From NCBI GenBank assembly GCA_001781275.1, contig MFLH01000028.1, positions 1 to 6,118 of the forward strand: a stretch of DNA of 6,118 nucleotides, given 5' to 3'. The DNA is from Candidatus Kaiserbacteria bacterium RIFCSPHIGHO2_02_FULL_54_11b. Its GTDB lineage: Bacteria > Patescibacteriota > Minisyncoccia > Phycocordibacterales > UBA2100. This document shows positions 1 through 4,354 of the stretch, in pieces (the stretch's first letter is position 1; every line of letters starts with the position of its first letter). Both the position numbers and the translations under genes were made by a program. The notes below the pieces were generated by a model. The model ran no database searches, had not been told where the DNA came from, and saw only the letters and a program-made list of their open reading frames with translations.

Positions 1-35
1 CTCCTTGGTTGGTTCTCAACCGCTAAGTTCCATTC

Positions 36-109
36 TGGTGCGGGATGGGGGAATCGAACCCCCGACCACAGTTTGGAAAACTGTTATTTTGCCATTAAAC
101 TAATCCCGC
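36..109 (-). tRNA. tRNA-Gly (anticodon UCC), CCA encoded
   Basis: Read on the minus strand this folds as a full cloverleaf. The acceptor stem is GCGGGAT paired with ATCCCGC. The anticodon stem ACAGT/ACTGT closes the 7-nt loop TTTCCAA, giving anticodon TCC, which reads GGA/GGG glycine codons. The T arm is CGGGG, TTCGATT, CCCCG. Discriminator A is followed directly by CCA, so the 3' end is gene-encoded. This is the only tRNA in the window with an encoded CCA. It diverges from the protease gene, with about 97 bp between them. No terminator is visible in the 35 bp left before the window edge. Confidence 0.96.
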
Positions 110-112
110 CTT

Positions 113-140
113 GCCCTTCATAGCTTTAGCGAAGTAGGGC
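113..140. repeat. Short palindromic repeat, GCCCTTC...AGTAGGGC type
   Basis: GCCCTTC (113-119) faces AGTAGGGC (133-140) across about 13 nt and can form a small bulged hairpin. The same two half-sites recur at 3933-3939 and 3957-3964 just before the GIY-YIG gene, and AGCGAAGTAG is shared by 128-137 and 3924-3933. It lies in the divergent gap between tRNA-Gly and the protease gene. It may be a REP-like intergenic repeat; two copies in one window are only suggestive. Confidence 0.4.
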
Positions 141-171
141 GAACTGAAAAAGCATACACCGAATCCTCTTT

Positions 172-200
172 TTGCGGAAACGAAGAAGAGAGCGTATATT
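172..200 (+). promoter_or_regulatory. Predicted promoter of the protease gene
   Basis: TTGCGG (172-177) and TATATT (195-200) are separated by an ideal 17 bp. The -10 box ends 6 nt before the ATG at 207, so transcription would begin at or next to the start codon. No Shine-Dalgarno sequence is present, so a leaderless mRNA is the natural reading. Confidence 0.5.
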
Positions 201-206
201 CAGCGG

Positions 207-1397
207 ATGTCGCCCCGATCTTCGTTTCTCATCATAAACTTTGCTGCCCTTGCGCTCATCGCAGGTGGATTTTTGTACCTTGTAAACCGGCCGAGTGAAG
301 TTTCATTTCAGCAGACTGCGCCTGCCACGAATTCACCGGCACAAACAGCAGCAGTAGACGCGAGCCTCGCGACGCCGCTCGAAATACCCTCTCCCGACCC
401 TAGCCCGCCGACCGATGCGGCACCAAAAAAAGTCCAACCTACAAGCACTGTGATAGCGACCATAAAGACAGTGCCCGTCCAGAAACCAGCTGCGCAACAG
501 GAGCCGGACAATCGGGTCCTGCGCATCCAAAATCCTTATCCCTTCGCTCCGGTACCGTTTGAGGCGATAGACACGATCGCCCGTCCGTCCCTTGTCAATA
601 TCCTCTGCGCCCCTCTTAGGGCCGGGTCTTTCTCCCCCATCTCCGGCTCAGGAGTCATCATTGATCAGCGCGGGGTCATTCTCACCAACGCGCATGTGGC
701 GCAGTACGTACTTCTCGCACAGAGTTTGCGCGTCAATCTCACTTGCGCTATTCGTACAGGAGCGCCGGCAACTCCGCGATGGAGCTCGGAAATCCTCTAC
801 ATTCCGCCGGTATGGGTGGAGGAACATGCGCATGAAGTCGCTATGGCAAAGCCTGCCGGTACAGGAGAGCATGATTATGCACTCCTTCGCATCACCGGAA
901 GTCTAGACGGAGTACCGCTCCCCACTACATTCCCCTACTTGCCCGTCGACACACGGGAAGCCATTGGATTTCAGGGCGACCAGGTCCTCGCAGTCAGCTA
1001 CCCCGCAGAATTCCTCGCTTCGGCGGCCCAATTCAATACCTACCCTGCTTCCTCGGTCACAACGATCGGACGCCTTATAACGTTCGGCACGAAGACGATC
1101 GACGTCATCTCCCTTGGAGGCATTGTCGGAGCCCAAGGCGGCTCTTCCGGTGGCGCTGTTGTCAACGCTTGGGGTCAGCTGGTAGGGCTCTTGTCGACGA
1201 CGAGCGAGGGCGAGACGACTGCAGAGCGGGATTTACGCGCTATCACCCTCAGCTACCTCAGCCGTGATCTCGCGCTACAAACGCGATTCGATCTGCCCAC
1301 TATTCTCGGCGGAGACGTCGTCGCACAAGCCCTTGATTTCAATACTCAGATCGCACCACGATTAATAGATATCTATCTCGCACAGATAGAAAAGTAG
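207..1397 (+). CDS. Membrane-anchored trypsin-like serine protease
   Basis: This 396-residue protein is a putative endopeptidase of the chymotrypsin/HtrA fold (trypsin-like peptidase family). Residues 8-26 form one hydrophobic segment, a signal anchor or uncleaved signal. Residues 30-105 are a Pro/Ala/Thr-rich, disordered-looking linker. The catalytic domain spans about 120-360. The triad is visible: His163 in TNAHV, Asp223 in HDYALLRI, and Ser314 in GGSSGGAVVN. No PDZ domain follows, unlike DegP/DegS; the last 35 residues resemble no domain I know. Cys134 and Cys180 bracket the catalytic His and could form a disulfide if the domain is outside the membrane. The substrate is unknown; protein quality control or surface-protein processing are guesses. 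The ATG at 207 is chosen because it opens directly onto the hydrophobic segment and a promoter sits just upstream. The gene appears to be transcribed alone. The protease assignment is firm; the cellular role is not. Confidence 0.88.
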   Translation: MSPRSSFLIINFAALALIAGGFLYLVNRPSEVSFQQTAPATNSPAQTAAVDASLATPLEIPSPDPSPPTDAAPKKVQPTSTVIATIKTVPVQKPAAQQEPDNRVLRIQNPYPFAPVPFEAIDTIARPSLVNILCAPLRAGSFSPISGSGVIIDQRGVILTNAHVAQYVLLAQSLRVNLTCAIRTGAPATPRWSSEILYIPPVWVEEHAHEVAMAKPAGTGEHDYALLRITGSLDGVPLPTTFPYLPVDTREAIGFQGDQVLAVSYPAEFLASAAQFNTYPASSVTTIGRLITFGTKTIDVISLGGIVGAQGGSSGGAVVNAWGQLVGLLSTTSEGETTAERDLRAITLSYLSRDLALQTRFDLPTILGGDVVAQALDFNTQIAPRLIDIYLAQIEK

Positions 1398-1425
1398 AGG
1401 CTGTAAACTCACCACAAGTGCCACA

Positions 1426-1471
1426 GGTCTACCTCCGCTTCGGGGCCACGGATGTGCCCTGCACATCCGGA
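1426..1471. repeat. 46-bp hairpin repeat, copy 1
   Basis: This copy matches 1505-1550 at 43 of 46 positions. It contains a perfect 9-bp stem, CGGATGTGC/GCACATCCG, closed by a 3-nt loop, preceded by GCTTCGGGGCC. On the minus strand it runs into TAGACC, which looks like a tRNA variable loop plus the start of a T stem, but no T loop follows, so any tRNA here has decayed further than at copy 2. Confidence 0.75.
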
Positions 1472-1481
1472 AGTTCACTTT

Positions 1482-1510
1482 TCGGGGCGCCGAGAATCGA
1501 ACTCGGTCTA
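1482..1510 (-). pseudogene. 3' half of a split tRNA-Pro (probably GGG)
   Basis: On the minus strand this is variable-loop TAGA, T stem CCGAG, T loop TTCGATT, T stem CTCGG, acceptor strand CGCCCCG and discriminator A. It ends without CCA. The acceptor strand complements exactly the 5' acceptor strand at 1675-1681, including a C-G pair at position 6-67 where the neighbouring tRNA-Pro(UGG) has T-A. The two fragments therefore look like halves of one gene. The 3' side of the anticodon stem is missing. It is more likely dead than spliced. Confidence 0.7.
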
Positions 1511-1550
1511 TCTCCCCTTCGGGGCCACGGATGTGCCCCGCACATCCGGA
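1505..1550. repeat. 46-bp hairpin repeat, copy 2
   Basis: This is the second copy, offset 79 bp from the first and differing at three positions. It has the same 9-bp stem with a CCC loop. It also has CCCCTTCGGGG, a UUCG-type hairpin on the plus strand. It sits directly against the 3' half-tRNA on one side and the 22-bp inverted repeat on the other. Together with its flanks it makes a 79-80 bp tandem period that includes tRNA 3' ends, suggesting duplication of a tRNA-plus-spacer unit. Confidence 0.75.
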
Positions 1551-1647
1551 GATTTATTTTTTCGGGGTGCCCAGAATCGAACTGGGTCTACTTGCTCCCA
1601 AAGCAAGCGTACTACCGGTATACGACACCCCGAAAAAATAAATCTCC
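1548..1647. repeat. Perfect 22-bp inverted repeat enclosing tRNA-Pro(UGG)
   Basis: Positions 1548-1569 are the exact reverse complement of 1626-1647. The innermost 7 bp are the tRNA acceptor stem. The outer 15 bp (GGAGATTTATTTTTT against its complement) lie outside the mature tRNA. A precursor transcript would therefore have a continuous 22-bp helix instead of single-stranded 5' leader and 3' trailer. Confidence 0.9.
1562..1632 (-). tRNA. tRNA-Pro (anticodon UGG), CCA not encoded
   Basis: The minus strand gives acceptor CGGGGTG/CACCCCG, D arm GTAT/GTAC around ACCGGTA, anticodon stem CTTGC/GCAAG with loop TTTGGGA (anticodon TGG), a 4-nt variable loop TAGA, and T arm CCCAG, TTCGATT, CTGGG. The G after the anticodon is usual for proline tRNAs. 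Discriminator A is followed by AA, so CCA must be added by the enzyme encoded at 4372-5838. A modified UGG tRNA can read all four proline codons, which would make the broken GGG gene dispensable. The gene is structurally intact, but its leader and trailer are fully complementary. Confidence 0.95.
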
Positions 1648-1681
1648 CCACGCAGGCGTACTACCGGTATACTACGCCCCG
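1644..1681 (-). pseudogene. 5' half of a split tRNA-Pro (GGG)
   Basis: On the minus strand this reads acceptor CGGGGCG, D arm GTAT, ACCGGTA, GTAC, then anticodon-stem strand CCTGC and loop GTGGGGA, which puts GGG at positions 34-36. The expected stem partner GCAGG does not follow; the sequence instead turns into the 22-bp inverted repeat and tRNA-Pro(UGG). The octamer ATCTCCCC occurs at both breakpoints (plus strand 1510-1517 and 1642-1649). Joining across it gives a tRNA about 4 nt too short in the anticodon arm. Confidence 0.7.
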
Positions 1682-1718
1682 TAAGTTCGCGAATACTAAC
1701 ACGAATGTAGCTGAATCA

Positions 1719-1751
1719 TAAAGGACATTCTAACGGACATTATGTCCTTTA
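1719..1751. repeat. 10-bp inverted repeat with internal GGACAT palindrome
   Basis: TAAAGGACAT (1719-1728) pairs perfectly with ATGTCCTTTA (1742-1751) across 13 nt. Inside, GGACAT (1735-1740) can alternatively pair with ATGTCC (1742-1747) across one base. The two pairings are mutually exclusive. It lies upstream of the minus-strand proline tRNA locus. It could be a protein-binding operator or a switching hairpin; no run of T follows, so a simple terminator is less likely. Confidence 0.5.
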
Positions 1752-1810
1752 TTGTGGCTAGTGAGGATCCAAGGTAAAAGCTTGTTTTTATATTGTCCGA
1801 GCGACGCCGC

Positions 1811-1828
1811 AAAAGGCTTGAAAAGCCT
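1811..1828 (-). terminator. Possible weak terminator of yraN
   Basis: On the minus strand AGGCTT, loop TTC, AAGCCT forms a 6-bp hairpin followed by TTT, overlapping the yraN stop codon. The stem and T run are both short, so this is only a tentative call. Confidence 0.35.
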
Positions 1829-2228
1829 ATAGATTACTCTCGAGCGCTTGCTCGAAAAGACGGCAACGCGCTTTCCTGCTTTCCATAATCATGATCACAC
1901 CGACTACATCGATCTGATACTCGCGTCTATCCTTGTGGACCTCCATGTACAGAGCGGCTGTTCGTGCTAGTTTCCTAAGCTTCCTAGAATCAACCATCTC
2001 CTCTGGCCTGTAATCCATTTCACGGGAAACGTCTGGTAGACTTTCACGTGAAACTGCTTTTACCTCTACAAACCTCACGGTTCCACCCTTTTCAGCGATG
2101 ATGTCTATCTCCCCCCACGGCTTGCGGTAGTTTCTGGCAATGATTTGAAACCCCTTCCGTAGAAGAAATTGCGCGGCAATATCTTCCCCGATCCGTCCGA
2201 CCTCCTTCCTATGCTCATCGTTCACCAT
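1827..2228 (-). CDS. yraN: YraN/UPF0102 family endonuclease-like protein
   Basis: This 133-residue protein has the UPF0102 layout: an N-terminal helix GRIGEDIAAQFLLRKGFQIIARNYR, then GEIDIIAEKGGTVRFVEVKAVS (about residues 39-60). The family has a restriction-endonuclease-like fold; Glu40, Asp42, Glu55 and Lys57 in GEID and VEVK are the expected metal-binding and catalytic-type residues. Its function is not settled; a role with branched or recombining DNA has been proposed, and I claim no more. Length is normal. The ATG at 2228 is preceded by TATACT with 8 nt between and no ribosome-binding site. The peptide VSRE occurs twice 8 residues apart; the DNA encoding these two copies forms two parS-like palindromes. 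Transcribed away from the candidate origin region. Confidence 0.88.
   Translation of the reverse strand: MVNDEHRKEVGRIGEDIAAQFLLRKGFQIIARNYRKPWGEIDIIAEKGGTVRFVEVKAVSRESLPDVSREMDYRPEEMVDSRKLRKLARTAALYMEVHKDRREYQIDVVGVIMIMESRKARCRLFEQALESNL
2016..2031. other. parS-like palindrome A (inside yraN)
   Basis: The 16-mer centred between 2023 and 2024 contains TTTCACGGGAAAC and matches 12 of 16 positions of the ParB centromere consensus TGTTTCACGTGAAACA, recalled from the well-known family. It also encodes VSRE in yraN, so a coding explanation is possible. Confidence 0.3.
2040..2055. other. parS-like palindrome B (inside yraN)
   Basis: The core TTTCACGTGAAA (2042-2053) is a perfect 12-bp palindrome, and the 16-mer matches 13 of 16 parS consensus positions. 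It lies exactly 24 bp from site A, in the same reading frame of yraN. Confidence 0.4.
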
Positions 2229-2236
2229 GAACGGTA

Positions 2237-2265
2237 AGTATAAGTCATGAAAACGTCGTCTTCAG
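2237..2265 (-). promoter_or_regulatory. Predicted promoter of yraN
   Basis: On the minus strand CTGAAG (2265-2260) and TATACT (2242-2237) are 17 bp apart. The -10 box ends 8 nt before the ATG, predicting a leader of only one or two nucleotides. The -35 match is poor (3 of 6). Confidence 0.45.
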
Positions 2266-2291
2266 GGCATTTAAGGGTTCTGAACCTGAGA

Positions 2292-2307
2292 CGGTTCACG
2301 CGAAACG
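2292..2307. other. parS-like palindrome C (intergenic)
   Basis: This contains GTTCACGCGAAAC and matches 12 of 16 parS positions. Unlike sites A and B it is not in a gene, so codon choice cannot explain it. It is followed by two direct copies of GAAACGTT (2302-2309, 2313-2320), the second inside the palindrome GAAACGTTTC, and preceded by the palindrome GGTTCTGAACC (2276-2286). Confidence 0.35.
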
Positions 2308-2308
2308 T

Positions 2309-2484
2309 TGTGGAAACGTTTCTTAAGTAACATTAACTGTCTCTTACAGGCTGAGTGTTTTTTATAAATATATGGCTCAAAATATAAAGAAATCGATAAC
2401 GGAACGGACAATTCATGAAGATAGAGTGTCCGTTATCCACATGTCCACAGAGTTTTCCCCAGATTTGTTCGAAAAATATCCATA
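2309..2484. other. Candidate oriC: DnaA-box cluster with AT-rich segment
   Basis: TTATCCACA at 2433-2441 is a perfect DnaA box. Two 7-of-9 matches follow in the same orientation, ATGTCCACA (2441-2449) and TTTTCCCCA (2453-2461); ATATCCATA (2476-2484) and, reversed, TGTGGAAAC (2309-2317) also match 7 of 9. An AT-rich stretch (2357-2392) with TTTATAAATATAT could serve as an unwinding element. The gap between divergent yraN and the membrane-protein gene holds no convincing gene. No dnaA or dnaN is in view, and weak boxes arise by chance, so this is a candidate only. Confidence 0.35.
2403..2434. repeat. Inverted AACGGACA repeat abutting the DnaA box
   Basis: AACGGACA (2403-2410) and TGTCCGTT (2427-2434) form a perfect 8-bp inverted repeat with a 16-nt spacer. 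The right arm overlaps the perfect DnaA box by two bases. A third copy of AACGGACA lies at 1732-1739 within the inverted repeat on the other side of yraN. It may be a shared protein-binding motif. Confidence 0.45.
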
Positions 2485-2626
2485 CAGATACTTGCTTTTA
2501 TCTCCAACGAGAAAATTTTGCTGCATCAAGGTCTCAATAAAATTCTGTCCCTTAGAAATTTTGGCTCTAGAACGGGATAAAAAAGGTGTTTACAACACAG
2601 TTTCTCCTTGACGCCAACGCCACTTG

Positions 2627-2632
2627 TATACT
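2627..2632 (+). promoter_or_regulatory. -10 box of the membrane-protein gene
   Basis: TATACT ends 12 nt before the ATG at 2645, implying a leader of about 5 nt. TTGACG at 2608-2613 resembles a -35 box but is only 13 bp away, too close for a normal pair. No Shine-Dalgarno sequence is present. Confidence 0.4.
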
Positions 2633-2644
2633 ACGTTTGCCCAT

Positions 2645-3652
2645 ATGAAACGAATCGGATCCTCAATTTATCAACTGCTCCTTTTTGTTCTCGCTCTCAC
2701 TTCTTTTGTTGTCTTACTCACAACGTTCCCGGTAAAAGCCTCGGCACTTGAGACTATATCAACACAGACGATGCAAGTGCTTCCAGTCGGTGGCAACGCA
2801 TGCGCACCGGTCTCAGCTACCAACTTTACTTCGTACATTTATGACGGGGCCCTTCATTCATTCGAATTCACATTGCCAGATCCTTCCTACGTAGCTCTTA
2901 TTGGATCAGCAGGGAATACCCCAATTTCCTTCCAGACGATGACGCGCCGGACCGACACTATTACGGGCAGCCTCCGTGTCCACGTCGATATCCCCACGAC
3001 CCCAATCTTAGGCATGCTTCCGATCAGGGTGACCCTGCTCTCGGCTCGCACCGGAAGCCCTGTATGTTTGATGGTCGTCTCAATGAGCATATCTGGCTCA
3101 GCTTCCATCCAGCCACCGCCTGTCGGCATACTGCCGATACCGCAACCATCTCCGGCTCCAACGCCTGTGGCCCCAAGCCCCGCACCGAGCCCTATTCCTG
3201 CTCCTCAACCAAGTCCTACACCTTCGACGAGTACATCACAGACGCCGACGAGCACCGCAACGGGTTCTGTTGTAAGCATGGTGCGGAATCCACTTCAGAA
3301 CATCTGCGCATCGGACGCAGGGGCATACCGCCTCTGGCTCATCTTGCTTGTCCTTTATATGCTCATCGTGGGTGCCGCACTCTGGGCTGAGTTCCCGATG
3401 TCTCTATCGTGGGCACGTACTCCTGAGCGTATCGCGACCATAATTCTTGGCTTCCTCCTGCTTCTCCTCGCATTCTGGTACTTCTCGATCCCCTGCAGGG
3501 CAGCCCTCTGGATGCCGCTCGTGGCCTTCCTTGTCGCTGTGCTCGGTCTGCTCGCAGCGTTCTGGAATCATCCGCGCGTAACGCAAATGCTTCTCATCCA
3601 GCAGACGCCGACACCTCCTACGACACCGACGCCTCCGGCAAGAAAGATGTAG
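2645..3652 (+). CDS. Secreted/membrane protein with Pro-rich linker and three C-terminal helices
   Basis: I do not recognise a family for this 335-residue protein. Residues 1-34 look like a signal peptide (MKR, hydrophobic 9-29, possible cleavage after KASA). Residues 35-155 look like a small beta-rich domain outside the membrane, with Cys53 and Cys141 as a possible disulfide. Residues 157-201 are a Pro/Ser/Thr/Ala-rich linker with repeated PSP and PTP. Membrane segments follow at about 227-248, 263-282 and 287-307, then a Pro/Thr tail (TPTPPTTPTPP) ending in ARKM. Cys221 and Cys284 lie next to membrane segments. The architecture suggests an envelope protein displaying a domain on a stalk. 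The reading frame can be extended to TTG at 2624, but that codon overlaps the -10 box; ATG at 2645 starts the signal peptide properly. It is probably transcribed alone; no terminator is evident before the tRNA promoter. Confidence 0.82.
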   Translation: MKRIGSSIYQLLLFVLALTSFVVLLTTFPVKASALETISTQTMQVLPVGGNACAPVSATNFTSYIYDGALHSFEFTLPDPSYVALIGSAGNTPISFQTMTRRTDTITGSLRVHVDIPTTPILGMLPIRVTLLSARTGSPVCLMVVSMSISGSASIQPPPVGILPIPQPSPAPTPVAPSPAPSPIPAPQPSPTPSTSTSQTPTSTATGSVVSMVRNPLQNICASDAGAYRLWLILLVLYMLIVGAALWAEFPMSLSWARTPERIATIILGFLLLLLAFWYFSIPCRAALWMPLVAFLVAVLGLLAAFWNHPRVTQMLLIQQTPTPPTTPTPPARKM

Positions 3653-3661
3653 TCCTATCCA

Positions 3662-3689
3662 TTGCCGGAGAGATTTCGTGCTGTATAAT
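3662..3689 (+). promoter_or_regulatory. Predicted promoter of tRNA-Gly(GCC)
   Basis: TTGCCG (3662-3667) and a perfect TATAAT (3684-3689) are 16 bp apart, beginning just after the preceding gene's stop codon. Transcription would start near 3696, leaving a leader of about 75 nt before the tRNA, with no open reading frame of note in it. Confidence 0.6.
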
Positions 3690-3770
3690 CCACCAACTGC
3701 TTTTCCTGAAATGAGCTCCCGCTCGTCGAAGTGAAGCATTGCCCTCCCGAGTAAGCTGCGGATGGGCGAA

Positions 3771-3841
3771 GCGGGCATGGTTTAATGGTAGAACGCGTCC
3801 TTGCCAAGGACGAGATCGGAGTTCGATTCTCCGTACCCGCA
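3771..3841 (+). tRNA. tRNA-Gly (anticodon GCC), CCA not encoded
   Basis: The anticodon stem CGTCC/GGACG closes loop TTGCCAA (anticodon GCC, reading GGC/GGT). D arm is GTTT, AATGGTA, GAAC; T arm is CGGAG, TTCGATT, CTCCG. The acceptor strands GCGGGCA and TACCCGC pair except for a C-A mismatch at 6-67. Discriminator A is followed by CTA, so CCA is not encoded. With the UCC tRNA at 36-109 it covers all four glycine codons. Confidence 0.95.
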
Positions 3842-3964
3842 CTACTTCGCTCAGGAACTACGTTCCAGAGCTTCGAAGTGCACGGCACGCCTCAGTAAGA
3901 TGAAATGGTCGGAGTAATCGTAGAGCGAAGTAGCCCTTCGTAGCCCGTCAGGGCGCAGTAGGGC
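3842..3964. repeat. Nested palindromic repeats between tRNA-Gly and the GIY-YIG gene
   Basis: CTACTTCGCTC (3842-3852) pairs perfectly over 11 bp with GAGCGAAGTAG (3923-3933). Inside it are GGAAC-TAC-GTTCC (3854-3866) and the palindrome CTTCGAAG (3870-3877). Just downstream GCCC-GTCA-GGGC (3943-3954) sits within GCCCTTC (3933-3939)...AGTAGGGC (3957-3964), which matches the repeat at 113-140. The first arm touches the tRNA 3' end. It may be a REP-like element, or part of the tRNA-Gly trailer. Confidence 0.6.
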
Positions 3965-3969
3965 ATACT
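3964..3969 (+). promoter_or_regulatory. -10 box of the GIY-YIG gene
   Basis: CATACT ends 6 nt before the ATG at 3976, again predicting a leaderless or nearly leaderless transcript. No convincing -35 box lies 16-18 bp upstream. Confidence 0.35.
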
Positions 3970-3975
3970 TTAAGC

Positions 3976-4212
3976 ATGCATTACGTATATATACTTCGTG
4001 ATGACGATGGGGACGTTTACAAAGGATACAGTGACAATCTAAAGAAACGTTTGCAGTATCACAAAAGCGGTGACGTCCAAAGCACACGAAAATATAAGGA
4101 CCTCAAACTCATTTGGTTTTGCGCATTCAGAGACAAGAAGCGTGCACTTGATTTCGAAAAGTATCTGAAAGAGGGTTCGGGACACGCATTTGCGAGAAAA
4201 CGTTTAATCTAA
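3976..4212 (+). CDS. Small GIY-YIG nuclease-domain protein
   Basis: This 78-residue protein consists of little more than one GIY-YIG domain, the nuclease module of UvrC and SLX1. The GIY strand is seen as YVYIL (3-7), the YIG strand as YKGYS (15-19), the catalytic arginine as Arg25 in LKKRLQYH, and the metal-binding glutamate as Glu61 in FEKYLKEGSG, followed by the typical C-terminal GHAFARKRL. All key positions are kept, so an active enzyme is plausible. Single-domain proteins like this are abundant in CPR genomes; their targets are unknown (DNA repair, a selfish element, or restriction are options). The gene is richer in A and lysine codons than cca next door, and palindromic repeats sit before it, which hints at separate acquisition. 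ATG at 3976 is the only sensible start. Confidence 0.88.
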   Translation: MHYVYILRDDDGDVYKGYSDNLKKRLQYHKSGDVQSTRKYKDLKLIWFCAFRDKKRALDFEKYLKEGSGHAFARKRLI

Positions 4213-4268
4213 CGCGCCGTCGCTCGCCTCGGTTTTGGCACCGCTCGCAGTTCACTTTCCTCACCTTG

Positions 4269-4340
4269 TGCTCCCGCCAGGATTCGAACCTGGAACGTCA
4301 GTTCCGAAGACTGATGTGATATCCGTTTCACCACGGGAGC
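4269..4340 (-). tRNA. tRNA-Arg (anticodon UCG), CCA not encoded
   Basis: On the minus strand the acceptor is GCTCCCG/CGGGAGC, the anticodon stem TCAGT/ACTGA closes loop CTTCGGA (anticodon TCG), and the T arm is CCAGG, TTCGAAT, CCTGG. Discriminator A is followed by CAA, so CCA is not encoded. Anticodon UCG reads CGA/CGG arginine codons. The gene diverges from cca; its 5' end is only 31 bp from the cca start, so the two promoters must overlap. Confidence 0.95.
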
Positions 4341-4354
4341 ATAACGCCTATAAT
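4327..4354 (+). promoter_or_regulatory. Predicted promoter of cca
   Basis: A perfect TATAAT (4349-4354) is 16 bp from TTCACC (4327-4332, 4 of 6). The -35 box lies inside the divergent tRNA-Arg gene. Transcription would start near 4361, giving a leader of about 11 nt with no Shine-Dalgarno. A second weaker -10-like CAATAT (4361-4366) is 5 nt from the ATG and would give a leaderless product. Confidence 0.5.

Noticed and set aside
1426..1550. CRISPR array
   Set aside because: There are only two repeats, the interval between them is tRNA-derived and itself repeated, and no cas gene is present.
1511..1643. Group I intron in tRNA-Pro(GGG)
   Set aside because: At about 133 bp, much of it another tRNA, the insert is too short and lacks group I core elements; joining the halves also fails to restore the anticodon stem.
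1418..1721. Two overlapping plus-strand frames of 88-89 codons
   Set aside because: They translate tRNA genes, tRNA fragments and tandem repeats, which explains their internally repeated peptides.
2372..2611. 79-codon plus-strand reading frame in the yraN/membrane-protein gap
   Set aside because: The protein resembles nothing I know, has no signal or domain pattern, and covers the DnaA-box cluster. The non-coding explanation is better, although TATAAA just before its ATG means it is not excluded.
2624..2644. Upstream TTG start for the membrane protein
   Set aside because: The TTG overlaps the -10 box TATACT, and the extra residues precede a normal signal peptide that begins at ATG 2645.
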